A stretch of 64,000 nt of DNA from contig NZ_JARACP010000002.1 of assembly GCF_028765545.1 (NCBI RefSeq), positions 306,429 through 370,428 of the forward strand, given 5' to 3'. Below the pieces are notes generated by a model. It saw nothing but the letters and a program-made list of their open reading frames with translations, ran no database searches and was not told the origin of the DNA. Made by a program: the position numbers and the translations under genes. Below, piece by piece: positions 61,185 to 64,000 of this stretch (its first letter is position 1; every line of letters starts with the position of its first letter). The DNA comes from Aliivibrio sp. S4MY1. Its GTDB lineage: Bacteria > Pseudomonadota > Gammaproteobacteria > Enterobacterales > Vibrionaceae.

Positions 61185-64000
61185 TCATGCACTTATAGCC
61201 CTCTTTTTTTGTAAGGCGAAATTATATTCGGATAAATATTCTGGTTCATGGATATAGAACCCCTGCAGGTAATCAAAACCAAGCTCAATACAGCGGTCGT
61301 ACAGAATTTGGTCGGAAATAAACTCTCCAACAACAGGTACGTTTAATTTTTGAGCAATTTCAATCATTGACATCACCCAGGTTTCACCGATTTCATCGTC
61401 CTTTAAAGATTTAATGATGTCGCCATCTACTTTGAGCGAGTCAAAAGGGAGATTCCGTAAGTAGTGATAGTTCGCATAACCAGAGCCAAAATCATCAATT
61501 GAAATATTGACACCAAGTTGTTTTAGTTGAACAAGAAAATTGGCAACATCTCGTAAATTGGTAATCGCAATGGTTTCAGTTATCTCAAAACAGAGTTTTG
61601 AAGCGGGAATATATTTTTGCTGCTTTAAGATAAGCAGTAAACGTTGCCTAAAGCTTTTATCAATTAAGGACTGTCCAGATAGGTTAATACCAATCATGGT
61701 AACAGCGCGAATAAATGAAGGGTTGTTTTTAGAAAAATTAATGACTTGGTTTACCATATACAGATCAATATCTGGCATTAATTGATAACGCTCAGCGGTT
61801 GAGATGAAATGGAATGGACTAATTAATTTTCCTTGCTCATTTTCAAGTCGAGCTAAGATCTCCAAGTAAATATTATTAGGCTCAGAGACTTTTAAGATCT
61901 GTTGGCAAAACAAGTGAATTTTGTGATTGTTAATGGCATTTTTAAGTCGTACTGAGTCCAACATATCACTTCGAAATGTCAGAACATCACTCTGATTCAT
62001 ATCAATAGTATAGAAACCATTTCTGCCACGATCTTTTGCTGAATAACAAGCATGGTCAGAAATGGACATAATGTCTGATTCTTTTGTATTTTTAGTATCA
62101 AATAAGACAATTCCTATACTGGCACTCACATCAAAAATTTGTCCAGAATGACTCACTTTTAACTTAGACAAATGGGTAAGAATGCAGTTAGCTAAGTCTT
62201 CAGCCTCTGATTTAGAAGCAAATGGCATTAACACACAAAATTCATCTCCTCCCATTCGAGCTACGGTAATATCAGAAGAGGAAAGAGTGCATTTACAGGT
62301 ATTGAGTTGTTGGGCTATTTGCTTGAGTAGTTCATCACCAGCAGAGTGTCCTGCGATATCATTCAGTAATTTAAAGTGGTCTAAGTCTAAAAAAAGCAGA
62401 GCATTATGAGGAACCTCTCCTTTTAAAAGTTGGTTTAGTTTTTTAGTTAAATAACGTCGATTATAGAGTTCAGTCGTTGAATCAGTTGTTGCTAAATATT
62501 CAAGGTGCTCTCTATGTGTTGCTTCTTGGGTTATATCTTCTAAGGTAATTTCAAGGTGATGTGTTGTTTGAGATTGTTGAATATAATACTTTAGATAAAG
62601 TCCTTGAAACTGTAATTCATCTTTAATGCCATTATATAAATTGGTTCTTTTTGCATCCCATGCGTGATTAATAATTGATTGAGACAAACATTCTAGTAGC
62701 ATCGGTTTTTGCGTTGTTATGTGTTCGAATGCGGCGTTTTGCTGAATAATATGACCATTCAAACTCATGGTACAAAGGCCTTCTTTAGAGTTGTCATACA
62801 GATCTTTATATAAAGTTAATTGCTTTGATAGCTCAACTTGCATTCGATTACGTTGATTAATAGTGTCGTTAATACTTCGAGCATGAAGCATAGAGATAAT
62901 GCAAATACTCAACATAGGGCTAATGGCATAAAGCATTTCAAATTGGTGTATAGATAAACCAATTTGCTTGGATGAGATTAATCCCATAATTTGTAGGTTA
63001 GCGATTGCATTTACGAGAGTAAAAATAAACCAAGAGCCAAAGAACCAAAGCGCCTTGTTATTACCACTTATTCCTTCTTTTAAGCATATATAAACAAGAT
63101 ATAGGGTTGCTACTGTGCCTAATAGCAGTTCTGTACTAAGAAGCATTGAGTTGCTATAAAAGCCTGAGATAAGGATCAAACTAAGGTAGCTAAATATAAC
63201 AACCTTTAGTTTTTTCTTGGATGGTGATGATAAATTACAACTGCATATCGCAAATATGATGGATGTGATTATCCCTAAAGGAATATTAATTATATGGATG
63301 TATTTATTGATTATGGGATAATTAGCAGTGAAATGATAGCTAATAAAACCAAATCGATAGAGTGTTGCGATTGCGATATTGATCAACAGCATAGAATAAG
63401 TTACCGCTGAAAGCATATTCTTTCTACGAGTCATACAGCATGATATTAAAATGCACAAAAAAATCGCACCAAGAATACCAGCCCCTAGAAATGATTGCTG
63501 ATGAAACTCAGATTTTATTTCGTGTTTTGAGGCAAATAATAAAGGGACAGTGTTGAGCGGTAAGCTGCTTTTTAACTTAATGTAAACCCAACCAGAAGAG
63601 TCAAATCGTTGTTTTATCGCTATGCAATAATAATAAGAGCTAAAATCTTCGTGGAAGACACTTTCTCGATTATCTCCTCCTTTAGTATGGTTATAAATAA
63701 CACTGCCAGTATCGTTAGTATGCCAGAAATCAATGTAGTTAATGTAAGCATCATTATATTTTAATAATGCTTCTTTTTCTGAAAAAGAGCTCGATTTAGG
63801 TACTTTTACTTTTAGCCATACATTATTATTGAGTTCTTTTTCTGGTGAGTTTATTTTCCAATGAGTAAATGAAATAGCATCGTTTAAGGTCTTGATACCA
63901 GTGTTATTAGTGTAATAAAAATCTGAAATGTACTCTTTAGATAGTACATTATGGTGAGTTAATGAAAAAAGTAAAATAGTAATAATTTTTAGTAGCTTAA
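61185..64000 (-). CDS. GGDEF-EAL membrane protein with 7TMR-DISM sensor, N-terminus cut by the window edge
   Basis: The reading frame stays open from 61185 to the right edge, so about 938 residues are visible and only the first few are missing. The start of the visible part (ILLFSLTHH..LS) looks like a signal peptide. Then come a 7TMR-DISMED2-like extracellular domain, seven TM helices, a PAS-like region (about residues 400-500), GGDEF with VARMGGDEFCVL, and EAL with EILARLE in place of EAL, plus NLSGQSL, FEITET and SIDDFGSGY. Both enzyme halves keep their key acidic residues, so synthesis, breakdown or both are possible. A TTG at 63458 should not be taken as the start. Confidence 0.9.
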   Translation of the reverse strand, partial: KLLKIITILLFSLTHHNVLSKEYISDFYYTNNTGIKTLNDAISFTHWKINSPEKELNNNVWLKVKVPKSSSFSEKEALLKYNDAYINYIDFWHTNDTGSVIYNHTKGGDNRESVFHEDFSSYYYCIAIKQRFDSSGWVYIKLKSSLPLNTVPLLFASKHEIKSEFHQQSFLGAGILGAIFLCILISCCMTRRKNMLSAVTYSMLLINIAIATLYRFGFISYHFTANYPIINKYIHIINIPLGIITSIIFAICSCNLSSPSKKKLKVVIFSYLSLILISGFYSNSMLLSTELLLGTVATLYLVYICLKEGISGNNKALWFFGSWFIFTLVNAIANLQIMGLISSKQIGLSIHQFEMLYAISPMLSICIISMLHARSINDTINQRNRMQVELSKQLTLYKDLYDNSKEGLCTMSLNGHIIQQNAAFEHITTQKPMLLECLSQSIINHAWDAKRTNLYNGIKDELQFQGLYLKYYIQQSQTTHHLEITLEDITQEATHREHLEYLATTDSTTELYNRRYLTKKLNQLLKGEVPHNALLFLDLDHFKLLNDIAGHSAGDELLKQIAQQLNTCKCTLSSSDITVARMGGDEFCVLMPFASKSEAEDLANCILTHLSKLKVSHSGQIFDVSASIGIVLFDTKNTKESDIMSISDHACYSAKDRGRNGFYTIDMNQSDVLTFRSDMLDSVRLKNAINNHKIHLFCQQILKVSEPNNIYLEILARLENEQGKLISPFHFISTAERYQLMPDIDLYMVNQVINFSKNNPSFIRAVTMIGINLSGQSLIDKSFRQRLLLILKQQKYIPASKLCFEITETIAITNLRDVANFLVQLKQLGVNISIDDFGSGYANYHYLRNLPFDSLKVDGDIIKSLKDDEIGETWVMSMIEIAQKLNVPVVGEFISDQILYDRCIELGFDYLQGFYIHEPEYLSEYNFALQKKRAISA

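Overview
The window looks like part of chromosome II of a light-organ-type Vibrio, most likely Aliivibrio fischeri or a very close relative. The DNA is AT-rich. The first 11 kb is the front half of the symbiosis polysaccharide (syp) locus in its known order sypA-B-C-D-E-F-G-H-I, read on the minus strand. Beside it lies an RpoS-like sigma factor that matches RpoQ, known in V. fischeri as a syp neighbour. Identifications rest on domain logic and remembered gene order; no database search was run.

Layout. 1-10911: syp genes, comprising the regulators SypA, E, F and G, the export proteins SypB, C and D, and the glycosyltransferases SypH and SypI (cut by the edge). Sigma-54 type -24/-12 elements precede sypI and sypA. 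10912-11325: a divergent control region with paired SypG-like enhancer sequences and a second -24/-12 element facing right, toward a secreted LruC-domain protein and a lipoprotein (11326-13908). 13983-21848: a signalling block with a receiver-TPR protein, a hybrid kinase, rpoQ, an EAL phosphodiesterase and a lone Hpt protein. 22167-22489: tRNA-Ser, tRNA-Thr and tRNA-Asn. 22793-34623: DUF1097 membrane protein, chitobiase, a TMAO/DMSO-type molybdoenzyme carrying its own haem domain, a chemoreceptor, a MORN-repeat protein, and a LysR/MFS pair. 34666-40197: a dCache-GGDEF protein, then a PduO-like protein divergent from a B12-riboswitch-controlled btuFCD-type operon. 40280-49517: serine deaminase with a LysR regulator, a methyltransferase, the YjjI/YjjW glycyl-radical pair, and a binding protein overlapping a GGDEF sensor. 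49851-64000: glycerophosphodiesterase plus MFS transporter, HAD phosphatase, TrmK-like methyltransferase, YeiH-type permease, MFS, MarR, several unrecognised lipoproteins and membrane proteins, and a large GGDEF-EAL protein cut by the right edge.

How it fits together. The left third is biofilm and colonisation control: SypF to SypG to sigma-54 transcription, with SypE/SypA as a brake, plus a second probable phosphorelay around rpoQ. Four c-di-GMP enzymes in the window add another layer. The rest is ordinary accessory-chromosome metabolism (chitin, TMAO-type respiration, B12, serine, glycerophosphodiesters). No IS element, integrase, prophage or CRISPR array was seen.
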